Origin: Streptosporangium canum
Lineage (GTDB): Bacteria > Actinomycetota > Actinomycetes > Streptosporangiales > Streptosporangiaceae
DNA length: 48,788 nucleotides
NCBI RefSeq assembly: GCF_900113865.1
Contig: NZ_FOQY01000048.1
Coordinates: 1-48,788, forward strand
Reading direction: 5' to 3'
The translations under genes and the position numbers were made by a program. Below the pieces are notes generated by a model, which was given only the letters and a program-made list of their open reading frames with translations, was not told the DNA's origin and did no database searches. Shown here piece by piece: positions 23,545 to 31,489 of the stretch; within the stretch, counting starts at the first letter, position 1, and every line of letters begins with the position of its first letter.

Positions 23545-24306
23545 GTGGGGGCATGGTTCTCGACGGAGATCGTGGCGGCCGGGAAACTCCGGCTGTTCTG
23601 CTTCTTCGTCTCCTTCATCGCCACGTTCCTGTTCATCCGGATCAGCGTGCGCCTGATCCGGGCCCAGGTGAGATGGTGGCCGGGGAACGTGGCCCCCGGC
23701 GGCATGCACATCCACCATGTCGTGTTCGGCCTGGTCTTCATGTGCGTGGGCGGGATCAGCGGGCTGTCGGTGGAGGACAACACCTCGGTCTCGGCGGGAT
23801 TGCTCGCCGCGCTGTTCGGTGTCGGGACCTCGCTCGTGCTGGACGAGTTCGCGCTGGTGCTCCACCTCGACGACGTCTACTGGACCCAGCAGGGCCGTAT
23901 ATCGGTGGACGCCGTGTTCGTCGCCGTCGCGCTGTGCGGCCTGGCCCTGCTCGGCGCCAGCCCTCTGGAGCTCGGCCTCGCGCTCAACCCCGGCGCGGAC
24001 GGCCAGGTCGTCTCCCACACCGAGATCGCCCTGATCGTCGGCGCGAACACGCTGCTGTCGCTCATCAGCCTGGCCAAGGGGAAGATCTGGACCGGGCTGC
24101 TCGGGATCTACATCACCCCGCTGGCCCTGATCGGCGCGGTCCGGCTGGCCCGTCCCGGCTCCCCCTGGGCGCGGCGGCGCTACAGACCGGGCTCGCGGAG
24201 ACTGCGCCGGGCCGAGTGGCGGGAGAAGCGGATCCGGGACCCGATCGAACGGGTGAAGATCGGCTTCCAGAACTTCGTGGCCGGCCGCCCGTCGGCCAAG
24301 CCGTGA
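23545..24306 (+). CDS. Integral membrane protein, unknown function
   Basis: A 253-residue protein with six or seven hydrophobic segments, starting at GTG (VGAWFSTEIVAAGKLRLFCFF). The most distinctive element is PGGMHIHHVVFGLVFM after the first helix, followed by SVEDNTSVSAG and LVLDEFALVLHLDDVYW: histidines and acidic residues set at membrane borders in a way that could bind metal. The C-terminus is basic (RRRYRPGSRRLRRAEWREKRIR). I recognise it as a conserved actinomycete membrane protein without a known function. It may be cotranscribed with the XRE gene 108 bases upstream. Confidence 0.75.
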   Translation: MGAWFSTEIVAAGKLRLFCFFVSFIATFLFIRISVRLIRAQVRWWPGNVAPGGMHIHHVVFGLVFMCVGGISGLSVEDNTSVSAGLLAALFGVGTSLVLDEFALVLHLDDVYWTQQGRISVDAVFVAVALCGLALLGASPLELGLALNPGADGQVVSHTEIALIVGANTLLSLISLAKGKIWTGLLGIYITPLALIGAVRLARPGSPWARRRYRPGSRRLRRAEWREKRIRDPIERVKIGFQNFVAGRPSAKP

Positions 24307-24332
24307 GCCGCCGCGCCGCCGCAGGTCGCCGA

Positions 24333-24358
24333 GGGGGCGGGAAACGTTCCCCGCCCCC
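24333..24358. terminator. Bidirectional terminator between membrane protein and sulfur operon
   Basis: GGGGGCGGG and CCCGCCCCC form a 9-bp stem around AAACGTTC, in the gap between convergent genes; on the minus strand it ends the organosulfur operon. Confidence 0.7.
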
Positions 24359-24410
24359 CCTGCGGCCCGTCCGACCGGGGCGATACACGAGCGGGGTGCT
24401 CGTACCGCCG

Positions 24411-25313
24411 TCAGCCGATCAGTTTGGCGAGCTCCGGGTCGACGGCGTCGGCGACCGTGATCTTCCGGTCGATGAGGCCGCCGGCGTGGAAGAGGTCGGC
24501 GGCGCGCTGCTGCTCGGCGACGAACTCCTCGGTGACCGGGTGCAGCCCGAAGGGTCGCTTGCGCAGGGCGTTCTCCCAGTGGTCGACGTCGCCGCCGTCG
24601 TCGGCCGCGAACAGCTCGGCCGCCTCGCGGTAGTTCTCCTGGATCCAGGCGTCGGACTCCTGGAGGGCGGCGACGATCGCGGCGAGCTGCTCGGGCTGAC
24701 TCTCGGCGAAGTCACGCCGGGTGAACCAGAGCGAGCGGTGGCTGAACAGCCCGTCGGTGGCGACCAGCTCGCGGACGGACGTCTGCTCCTCCACCTTGCT
24801 GAGCGACGGGTAGGAGCCGACCCACGCGTCCACCTCGCCGTTGAGGAGCAGCGCCCCCGCGTCGGTGCCGGCGTCGACGGGCACGATGTCCTGCCAGCCC
24901 AGGCCCACCTTGTCGAGGGCGAACAGCAGCAGCGTGGTCTGCCAGGAGCCGTGCCCGAGCGCGACCCTCTTGCCCTTCAGGTCCTCAAGAGAGGTGATCG
25001 GCGAGTCCTCCAGCACGACCAGCCTGCCGTTCTCGTGCCGGGAGCCGGAGACCGCGACGTAGACGACGTCGTGCCCCTTGCCCTGGGCGGTGACCGGCGG
25101 CGTGGAGCCGGTGCCGATGAAGTCGTAGCCGCCGTCGAACAGGTGGTCGCCGTGGAGCGAGGGCAGCCCGTCGGTCGGCGCGGGCCTGTCACCGGCCGGG
25201 AGGGTGCGCAGGTCCACCCACTCCACGTCGGGGATCGCGCGCTCCAGGATGCCGCGGTGGCGCAGCACCCAGAGGGAGTTGTTGTGGGGGAAATATCCGA
25301 CTCGAACGCTCAT
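24411..25313 (-). CDS. SsuA-like substrate-binding protein without signal peptide
   Basis: This 300-residue protein has the two-lobe binding-protein fold of the SsuA/TauA type (VGYFPHNNSLWVLRHRGILE at the start; LEDLKGKRVALGHGSWQTTL; LLNGEVDAWVGSYPSLSKVE). It starts directly at the mature-type sequence, with no signal peptide or lipobox, so it is either cytoplasmic or uses another route. The gene overlaps the SsuD-like gene by four bases (ATGA). It might bind the sulfur compound inside the cell or be an enzyme recruited from this fold, as DszB was; its active-site residues cannot be judged. Confidence 0.8.
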   Translation of the reverse strand: MSVRVGYFPHNNSLWVLRHRGILERAIPDVEWVDLRTLPAGDRPAPTDGLPSLHGDHLFDGGYDFIGTGSTPPVTAQGKGHDVVYVAVSGSRHENGRLVVLEDSPITSLEDLKGKRVALGHGSWQTTLLLFALDKVGLGWQDIVPVDAGTDAGALLLNGEVDAWVGSYPSLSKVEEQTSVRELVATDGLFSHRSLWFTRRDFAESQPEQLAAIVAALQESDAWIQENYREAAELFAADDGGDVDHWENALRKRPFGLHPVTEEFVAEQQRAADLFHAGGLIDRKITVADAVDPELAKLIG

Positions 25314-26461
25314 GATGGGGTTCCTTCCAACAGTGGGGAATCAATACGGAGGTCGTGGCCGCGCAGCAGCGGCAGCACGTTCTCGCCGACCCGGTAGGCC
25401 TCTTCCAGATGGGGCACGCCCGCGAGGATGAAGGCTCCGACGCCGAGGTTGATCAGCTCGTCCAGCCGCTCGGCGACCTGCCCGTAGCTGCCGACCAGGC
25501 CGAACGCCGGCCCGCCGCGCAGCAGGTGGAAGCCGCCCCACACGTTGGGCGTGACCTCCAGGTCGCGGTAGCCGTTGACGGCCCCGGTGACGAACGACTG
25601 GCTGCGCTGCCAGCCGATGGAGTCGCCCGTGGCGCCGCGGAGCACGGTGGGATCGATGTTGTCCCAGCCCCGGCGGATCTCGTCCCAGGCCTCCTCCTCG
25701 GTCTCCCGGGCGAGCACGTCGATGCGGACGGCGAACTTGGGTGTGCGGTCGCTGTTGGCCCTGACCTGGTCGAACTTCTCGGTCAGCGCGTGGAACGGCT
25801 CCAGCCAGGACAGGTAGTAGTCCGCGTGCCGCCCGGCCGCGTCGATGGCGGCCCTGGAGGAGCCGGAGAAGTAGATCTCCGGGAACGGCTGCCCCGCCAG
25901 CCCCTCCGGCAGCCCCGCGCCCTCGACCTTGTAGAAGCGCCCGTCGAAGTCGAACGGCCCGCCGTTCCAGACGCCCCTGAGCACGTCGAGGAACTCCGAG
26001 GTGCGCGCGTAGCGGTCGTCGTGCTCGACCTTGTCGCCCCACCAGAGCTGGTCGGGCCCGCCGCCGCCGGAGATGATGTTGTAGACGAGCCGCCCGCCGG
26101 TGGCCCGCTGCAGGCTGGCCGACATGCGCGCGGCCTGCACCGGGTGGAGGAACCCCGGCTGAAAAGCGATCATGAACCGGTAGGTCGTGGTCTCCCTGGC
26201 CAGGGTCGCCGCCGTCGCCCACGGGTCGTCGGTGTTGGGGAAGGAGGGCAGCAGCCCCCCGACGAACCCGGAGATCTCCGAGGCCCGCGCGACGTCCCCC
26301 ATGTGCTCGACGTAGCTGTAGTCGTCACGCTCGCCGTCGCGGACGCCGGGAGCCAGGCTGCCCGGCACCACCGGCGCCCACTCCCCCCGGCTGACGACCC
26401 TCCTGCGGAGCGACGGCTGGTCGCCGTGCGTCCCGACGCGCCAGTAGATGTCAACGGACAC
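25310..26461 (-). CDS. SsuD-like flavin-dependent alkanesulfonate monooxygenase
   Basis: This 383-residue luciferase-like monooxygenase would use reduced FMN and O2 to cleave a C-S bond and release sulfite. The N-terminal MSVDIYWRVGTHGD, then FMIAFQPGFLHPVQAARMSASLQRATGGRLVYNIISGG, then EHDDRYARTSEFLDVLRGVWNGG with FDFDGRFYKVEGA, and FPEIYFSGSSRAAIDAAGRHADYYLSW, follow SsuD order closely. It overlaps both neighbours (11 and 4 bases). FMNH2 must come from a reductase elsewhere, as none is in the cluster. The substrate is likely an organosulfonate, by context. Confidence 0.88.
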   Translation of the reverse strand: MSVDIYWRVGTHGDQPSLRRRVVSRGEWAPVVPGSLAPGVRDGERDDYSYVEHMGDVARASEISGFVGGLLPSFPNTDDPWATAATLARETTTYRFMIAFQPGFLHPVQAARMSASLQRATGGRLVYNIISGGGGPDQLWWGDKVEHDDRYARTSEFLDVLRGVWNGGPFDFDGRFYKVEGAGLPEGLAGQPFPEIYFSGSSRAAIDAAGRHADYYLSWLEPFHALTEKFDQVRANSDRTPKFAVRIDVLARETEEEAWDEIRRGWDNIDPTVLRGATGDSIGWQRSQSFVTGAVNGYRDLEVTPNVWGGFHLLRGGPAFGLVGSYGQVAERLDELINLGVGAFILAGVPHLEEAYRVGENVLPLLRGHDLRIDSPLLEGTPS

Positions 26462-27458
26462 GGACGCCCTCCTTCGTCAGCAGCGGCAGCAGCCGCTCGC
26501 CCAGGCGGTAGGTCTCCTCGATGTACGGCGTGGCCTCAAGGAAGAAGACGCCGACACCCCGGTCGATGTAGTCCCGGATCCCCGCCGCGACGGTCTCGAA
26601 CGACCCCACCAGCCCGTTCCGGAGGGAGGCGCCGGGGAGCGCCCCCGGAGAACCGGAGGGCCGGAAGCCCCGCCACAGCCGGGTCCGCGGGTCGGGATCC
26701 GGCAGGCTCTCCGCCGTCCGTCCGCCGCGCGTCCACAGGCGGCGGGCCGCCTCCCACGCCTCGTCGTCGTCGTCCCTGGCGAGGACCGGGAGCCGCAGGC
26801 CGTACGCGACCCCGGGCGGACTCGCGGCCTCGATGTCGTCCTCGGGATCGAAGACGTGCACGTCGGCGTGGCGGGCGGACAGTTCGAGGGCCTCCTTCGA
26901 GGTCCCCGACAGGTGGACCCTGGGGAAGGCCCGCCCGGCCAGCGGCGACTGGAACCCGCCCGCCAGCACCTGGTAGAACCGCCCCTCGTAGGTGTAGTCC
27001 TCCTCGGACCAGACCCCCTTGGCGACGGTGAGGAACTCCTCGGCCCGCGCGTAGCGGTCCGGTCCCTCCAGGAAGTCGCCCTGCGCCCGCGCCACCGCCG
27101 GGTCGAGGTCGACGGCGAGCCGCCAGTCGAGCCGGTCGCCCGAGAAGCGCTGCAGGGAGGCCGAGACCTTGGCCGCGTAGACGGGGGTGGCGATGCCGGG
27201 GTGGAACCCGGCCACCGTCCGGAGCCGGCGGCTCTGCCGGAGCAGCCCCGCCGCCACGACCAGGGACTCGTCCCCCTCGGGATCGAAGGGGGCCAGCGCC
27301 CCGTGGAAGCCCGCGATCTCCGCGGCCCTGCCGACCTGGGCCAGATGGTCGAACGGGCCGAAGGCCTGCCGGAGGTCGGTGACGGAGTCCGGAAAGGCCG
27401 GCCGCGCGCCGCGCCCGCCGTCCGCCCGGCCCGGCAGCGTGATCAGGAACCTGGCCAT
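26451..27458 (-). CDS. Second LLM-class flavin monooxygenase of the sulfur operon
   Basis: The 335-residue protein is parallel to its neighbour but diverged: MARFLITLPG at the start, TVAGFHPGIATPVYAAKVSASLQRFSGDRLDW, DRYARAEEFLTVAKGVWSEEDYTYEGRFYQV, and FPRVHLSGTSKEALELSARHADVHV. It shares the YxxRAEEFL and GRFY features of SsuD/DszA-type enzymes. Its start codon shares one base with the stop of the DszB-like gene (TGATG), so the two are tightly coupled. Possible roles are a preceding oxidation of the sulfur compound, or a second substrate range. Confidence 0.85.
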   Translation of the reverse strand: MARFLITLPGRADGGRGARPAFPDSVTDLRQAFGPFDHLAQVGRAAEIAGFHGALAPFDPEGDESLVVAAGLLRQSRRLRTVAGFHPGIATPVYAAKVSASLQRFSGDRLDWRLAVDLDPAVARAQGDFLEGPDRYARAEEFLTVAKGVWSEEDYTYEGRFYQVLAGGFQSPLAGRAFPRVHLSGTSKEALELSARHADVHVFDPEDDIEAASPPGVAYGLRLPVLARDDDDEAWEAARRLWTRGGRTAESLPDPDPRTRLWRGFRPSGSPGALPGASLRNGLVGSFETVAAGIRDYIDRGVGVFFLEATPYIEETYRLGERLLPLLTKEGVRVR

Positions 27459-28588
27459 CAGACCGCCGCCCCGTCCCGTTCCGGAACCGCGGCCGAGGAC
27501 CCGTGGCCGCGCTCGCCCGGGAGCCCGGCCGGCGCCTCTCCCGGGAGGTGGGCGGGCTCGTCTCCCGGGGGGTACGCGGGCTCGCCGGACTGCCGCGCCA
27601 GCCGTTCACGGGCCTCGGCCAGCGGCTCGTGCGCCGCCCAGCCGTCGACGTCGACGTCCGCCGCGAGGAAGCCGTGCACCAGGAGGAAGTCCTTCTGGAC
27701 CTTCAGCAGGTCCAGCCGTTCCGGCGACAGGTCCGGGTGGAGGCCCCGGTGGAAGTCGCCCCGGTAGGCGGTGGCCACGCCCCGGGCGCCGGAGCGGGTC
27801 TCCGCCTCCAGGAAGCCCCGCACCGCCTCCATGTTGCCCGCCGCCCAGTCGGCCGCGCGCAGGGTCTGCGTCAGGAAGCTCACCACCAGGTCCGGGTGGT
27901 CGGCGAGGAGGTCCTCGTGCACGGTGATCGGCCGTGGGGTGCCGTTGTTGACGCGGGTACGGGGGTCCGGATGCGCGTCCAGGTCCACCGCGACCACGGC
28001 GCCGATCTCCCTGGCCTGCTCGGCCGAGTGCGCGCCCTTCACGTAGACCGCGTCGACCTCGCCGGCCGCCAGCTCCCTGAGCCCCGGCCAGGACCCGGCC
28101 CGACCGGCCCCGTCCCGCCCGACGTCGGACGCCGGCTGCTCCACCTCGACGAACGTCACGTCGTCGAAGGTGAGCCCGGCCGCCGACAGCGCCCCCTTGA
28201 CCCCGTGCAGGGCCATCGCGCGGGGGAAGCTCCGCGCCCGGGTCTCCGCCCAGCCCGGCAGCGCGATCCGCGCGCCGCGCAGCCCCGCCGCGCCGGTGAT
28301 GCCCGACTCCGGGCGGACCAGGATGGACTGCCACTCCTCGATCCAGGTCAGCCCGATCAGCCGGGTCTTCGCCCCTTCCGAACGCGCGGCCAGCGCGGGA
28401 ACGTTCCCGCCCTCGCGGAACAGCCCGAGGAGCCGGTGGTCGAAGTGGTGCTCGGCCAGCTCCGGGCCGGCGTCCTGCAGGACCCCGACCTCGCCGAACT
28501 CCTCATTGAGCCAGCCCAGGTGGTAGGCCAGGCCGCTGGCGGTGGGCACCGGGCAGCGGGTGAACCAGATCTTGTCGATCGTTGACAC
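27458..28588 (-). CDS. DszB-like sulfinate desulfinase / binding-protein-fold enzyme
   Basis: 376 residues. The start resembles DszB, the 2'-hydroxybiphenyl-2-sulfinate desulfinase: WFTRCPVPTASG carries the equivalent of DszB's nucleophile (NCPVPNA, Cys27) at Cys12. His48 and Arg58 lie ten residues apart, followed by GGNVPAL, exactly as DszB His60 and Arg70 with GGEIPPL; TRLIGLTW matches TRLLGITP; DFLLVHGFL and WAAHEPL match the DszB end. The catalytic Cys/His/Arg set is therefore kept. No signal peptide is present, as expected for a cytoplasmic enzyme. The C-terminal 40 residues are a Pro/Gly-rich tail. GTG 28588 follows GAGGAG. It may cleave a sulfinate to sulfite. Confidence 0.78.
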   Translation of the reverse strand: MSTIDKIWFTRCPVPTASGLAYHLGWLNEEFGEVGVLQDAGPELAEHHFDHRLLGLFREGGNVPALAARSEGAKTRLIGLTWIEEWQSILVRPESGITGAAGLRGARIALPGWAETRARSFPRAMALHGVKGALSAAGLTFDDVTFVEVEQPASDVGRDGAGRAGSWPGLRELAAGEVDAVYVKGAHSAEQAREIGAVVAVDLDAHPDPRTRVNNGTPRPITVHEDLLADHPDLVVSFLTQTLRAADWAAGNMEAVRGFLEAETRSGARGVATAYRGDFHRGLHPDLSPERLDLLKVQKDFLLVHGFLAADVDVDGWAAHEPLAEARERLARQSGEPAYPPGDEPAHLPGEAPAGLPGERGHGSSAAVPERDGAAV

Positions 28589-28707
28589 GTGACTCCTCTG
28601 TACTTCGGGTCGGTGCTTCGGGTTGGTGCTTCGGTGCTTCGGGAGCGTCTCGGTGCTCGGGAACGCTTCGATGAATCGGTGAATCGGTACTTCGGTGAAT
28701 CGGTGCT
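28589..28707. repeat. Array of ten-base degenerate repeats between ATPase and DszB-like genes
   Basis: GGTGCTTCGG, GGTGAATCGG and related units are repeated about ten times between the stop of the ATPase gene and the start of the DszB-like gene. It is the only wide gap in the operon and may attenuate or separate the expression of transport and oxidation genes. Confidence 0.7.
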
Positions 28708-29421
28708 TCAGTGCGAGGCGGCGGCGACGCCGAGGTGGGACAGGAACAGGCGCCGGTGGGCGATGAAGGCGGGATCGTTGCGGTCGCGGGGATGCGGCAG
28801 GTCGATCGGCTGCTCCACGGCGAAGAAGCCCTCCCGCAGGACCGCGACCCGGTCGGCCAGCCGTACGGCCTCGTCCACGTCGTGCGTGACCAGCACGACG
28901 GCGGGCCGGTGCCGCTCGCACAGCTCGGCGACCAGCTCCTGCATCTGCAGCCGGGTCAGCGCGTCGAGCGCGGCGAACGGCTCGTCGAGCAGGAGCAGTT
29001 CCGGGTCCCGGACCAGTGCCCTGGCCAGGGCGACCCGCTGAGCCTCCCCGCCGGAGAGTGTGGCCGGCCACGCTCCGCCGTACCCTTCGAGACCGACCTC
29101 GGCCAGCGCGCCGCGCCCCGCCTCGCGGGCCGAGCGGGGCAGTCCGAGGGTGACGTTGGCCAGCACCCTCCGGGCCTGGACCAGGCGGGGTTCCTGGTAG
29201 ACGGTCGTACGGCGGCGCGGCGCCAGGACGGTCCCCTCGTCGGGCAGTTCGAGACCGGCGAGAATGCGCAGCAGGGTGGTCTTGCCGGTGCCGCTCGGCC
29301 CGAGCAGGACGAAGAACTCCCCGCGTCGGATCTCCAGGTCGATCCCGTCCAGGACGGTCTTGGGGCCGAACGCCTTGCGTAGTCCCCTGATGCTGACGGC
29401 ACTGCTCGCAGGCGCGCTCAT
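28708..29421 (-). CDS. ABC transporter ATP-binding protein, sulfonate type
   Basis: A 237-residue nucleotide-binding protein of the SsuB/TauB type. Walker A is GPSGTGKTTLL at about residues 45-55, the signature is LSGGEAQRVALARALV, Walker B is LLLLDEPFAALD, and the H-loop is LVTHDVDEAVRLADRV. VYQEPRLV is the Q-loop, as in SsuB. It powers the permease encoded just upstream, which it overlaps by four bases. A longer in-frame extension lies inside the permease gene and is not used. Confidence 0.93.
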   Translation of the reverse strand: MSAPASSAVSIRGLRKAFGPKTVLDGIDLEIRRGEFFVLLGPSGTGKTTLLRILAGLELPDEGTVLAPRRRTTVYQEPRLVQARRVLANVTLGLPRSAREAGRGALAEVGLEGYGGAWPATLSGGEAQRVALARALVRDPELLLLDEPFAALDALTRLQMQELVAELCERHRPAVVLVTHDVDEAVRLADRVAVLREGFFAVEQPIDLPHPRDRNDPAFIAHRRLFLSHLGVAAASH

Positions 29422-30440
29422 CGGGCCGCCACGTGCCCGCGCCACGGCATGGCCAGCCGCTCCACGCCCCGGATGGCCAGGTCGATCAGCAGGCCGAGCA
29501 CCGCGTAGATCAGGATGCACAGGACCATGTAGTCACTGCGGTAGTACTGCTGGGCGAGGGTGACGAGGTAGCCGATCCCCTCGGTGGCGCCGATCTGCTC
29601 GGCGGCGATCAGGCCGGTGAGCGAGACCGACAGGCAGATGCGCAGGGCCATGAGGATGTTCGGCAGCGCGGTCGGGATGACGACCCCGAGGACCAGCCGG
29701 GGGCCGGTGAGCCCGAACCCCCGGGCGGCCTCGACGGTCTTGCGGTCCGCGCCGCGGACGCCGAGATAGGAGTAGGCGTACATCGGGCCGACCGCGGCGA
29801 CCGCGATCAGCACCACCTTGAACGTCTCCTCGACGCCGAACCAGGAGATGAACAGCGGGACCAGCGCCAGGAACGGCACGGCCCGCTTCATCTGCATGGT
29901 CGGGTCGATCAGCTCCTCGCCGAGGGCCGACAGCCCCGCGACCACGCCGAGCAGCAGTCCTATGCCGCCACCGGCGAGGACGCCGAGCCCCGCCCGCCGG
30001 GCCGAGGCCAGCAGGTAGTCGCCGAGCTGCCCGGTGGCGACCAGCTCGCCCAGCGCGCCGAGGACGGCGCCGGGCCCGGCGAGGACGTCCGGGGAGATGG
30101 CCCCGCTGCCCGTGCCGTACCACCAGGCGGTGACCAGCAGCAGCGGGACCGCGCCCCTGACGGCGGTGGAGACGGCGGGGCGGCGGCGGGGCGAGCCCAG
30201 GTAGCGAGGCGGTTCGAGATCCCCGGGCGGCGTGGCGGCTGGGGACGTGGCGATCGGGGACGCGGTAGCCGATGACGTGATGGCCGGGGAGGTGGCGATC
30301 GGAGGTGCGGCGGCTGATGACGTGACAGCCGGGGACCCGGCGATCGGAGGTGCGGCGGCTGATGATGCGGCGGCTGGGGACGCGGCGGCCGGTCCTTCCG
30401 TTGGCGTGGGGGGAGCCTGGGCGACCCCTTCGAGCGTCAT
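29418..30440 (-). CDS. ABC transporter permease, sulfonate (SsuC) type
   Basis: A 340-residue permease with six membrane helices after residue 80. The BPD_transp_1 fold shows as LLASARRAGLGVLAGGGIGLLLGVVAGLS, FISWFGVEETFKVVLIAV, and the EAA loop VEAARGFGLTGPRLVLGVVIPTALPNILMALR, which docks the ATPase. The first 75 residues are unusual: an Ala/Pro/Ser-rich run (SPAAASSAAAPPIAGSPAVT and variants) coded by repeated DNA; most SsuC proteins have a short charged start instead. It overlaps both neighbours by ATGA. Confidence 0.92.
   Translation of the reverse strand: MTLEGVAQAPPTPTEGPAAASPAAASSAAAPPIAGSPAVTSSAAAPPIATSPAITSSATASPIATSPAATPPGDLEPPRYLGSPRRRPAVSTAVRGAVPLLLVTAWWYGTGSGAISPDVLAGPGAVLGALGELVATGQLGDYLLASARRAGLGVLAGGGIGLLLGVVAGLSALGEELIDPTMQMKRAVPFLALVPLFISWFGVEETFKVVLIAVAAVGPMYAYSYLGVRGADRKTVEAARGFGLTGPRLVLGVVIPTALPNILMALRICLSVSLTGLIAAEQIGATEGIGYLVTLAQQYYRSDYMVLCILIYAVLGLLIDLAIRGVERLAMPWRGHVAAR
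30225..30395. repeat. Repeated DNA coding the permease N-terminal tail
   Basis: Units of the type GGGGACGTGGCGATCGG and GGTGCGGCGGCTGATGA recur with period near 45-54 bases in the 5' part of the permease gene, and keep its frame. Confidence 0.7.
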
Positions 30441-31489
30441 GCCGCCGGCTTCAGGTCGAAGATGACGTCGCCGGGGTTCACCGTGCCCGGCAGCACGCCG
30501 TACTTCTGGAAGATCCCGGCCACGTCGGTCACGAACGCGCCGTCGGCGGCGGTGGCGAAGCGCGGCACGGCGGCGTACCTGGCCTTGGCGACCTCCTCGG
30601 CCAGCCGCGGCCCGGAGACGGCGGTCGGTCCCTGGTCGAGGAAGACGTTCTGGAACCTCTCCGGGTTCTGCCTGGCCTCGGCGGTGAGCTCCCGCAGGAC
30701 CTTGAGGTAGACGCGGACCACCTCGGGGTGTTCCTTCAGCAGTTCCACCCGGGCGGCCTGCATGTTGAGGTCCTTGTCCGGCAGGTCCCGGCCGTGCACG
30801 AGGACCCTCGCCCCCTTGGCCACCGCCTCCGGATAGGCCCGGACGATCGCCCACCAGGCGTCCACCTTGCCGGTGGCGAAGGCCGAGGCGCCCTGGTCGG
30901 GATTGAGGTATACCCGCTTGACCTGGTCGGCGGGGACTCCCGCCTCCTGCAGGGCCAGCAGCAGCAGATACTCCCCGCGCCCGCCCTTGTTGACCGCGAC
31001 CTGCCTGCCGACCAGGTCCTTGACGCTCTTGACCGGGCTGTCGGGTCTGACGACGAGCCCGTCGGTCTGCGGCGCGGCCGGGTCGGTCACCGGGTCGGTG
31101 AAGGCGAAGATCTTGATGTCCTCGCTGTTGGCGAGGTAGCCGAGGACGGGCGAGATGGCCCCCTCCAGCACGTTGATCGACCCGGAGCGGACCGCGTCGA
31201 TCGTGGCGGTGAACGAGGCGTACGATCCGCCCCACTCGACCTTCGCCCCGATCTCGGCCAGCCGTTTCTCGAGGATCCCCTCCTTCTTCGCCACCGCCAG
31301 CGGCCCCGCGTTCCCCGGATCCTTGATCTTGAGTACGGCTCCGCCGCCCCCGCTCTCCGCTCCCGCTGCCGCCGCTGCCGTCGTCTTGCCGGTGCCGGCG
31401 CCTCCGCAGGCGGCGGTGAGCGCCGCGACCGAGAGCGCCGCGACCGCGACCGCGACCGCGACGCGTGTCCGTCGACGAGATGTCCACAT
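30437..31489 (-). CDS. Sulfonate-type ABC transporter substrate-binding lipoprotein
   Basis: A 350-residue lipoprotein: basic start MWTSRRRTRVAVAVAVAALS, lipobox LTAAC (Cys28), then the SsuA/NrtA-type fold (NAGPLAVAKKEGILEKRLAEIG; VEWGGSYASFTATIDAVRSGSINVLEG; LVGRQVAVNKGGRGEYLLLLAL; FATGKVDAWWAIVRAYPEAV). It captures a sulfonate or related anion outside the membrane and gives it to the permease. It is the first gene of the minus-strand operon. The start is ATG 31489; GGGG lies upstream of it. Confidence 0.92.
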   Translation of the reverse strand: MWTSRRRTRVAVAVAVAALSVAALTAACGGAGTGKTTAAAAAGAESGGGGAVLKIKDPGNAGPLAVAKKEGILEKRLAEIGAKVEWGGSYASFTATIDAVRSGSINVLEGAISPVLGYLANSEDIKIFAFTDPVTDPAAPQTDGLVVRPDSPVKSVKDLVGRQVAVNKGGRGEYLLLLALQEAGVPADQVKRVYLNPDQGASAFATGKVDAWWAIVRAYPEAVAKGARVLVHGRDLPDKDLNMQAARVELLKEHPEVVRVYLKVLRELTAEARQNPERFQNVFLDQGPTAVSGPRLAEEVAKARYAAVPRFATAADGAFVTDVAGIFQKYGVLPGTVNPGDVIFDLKPAA

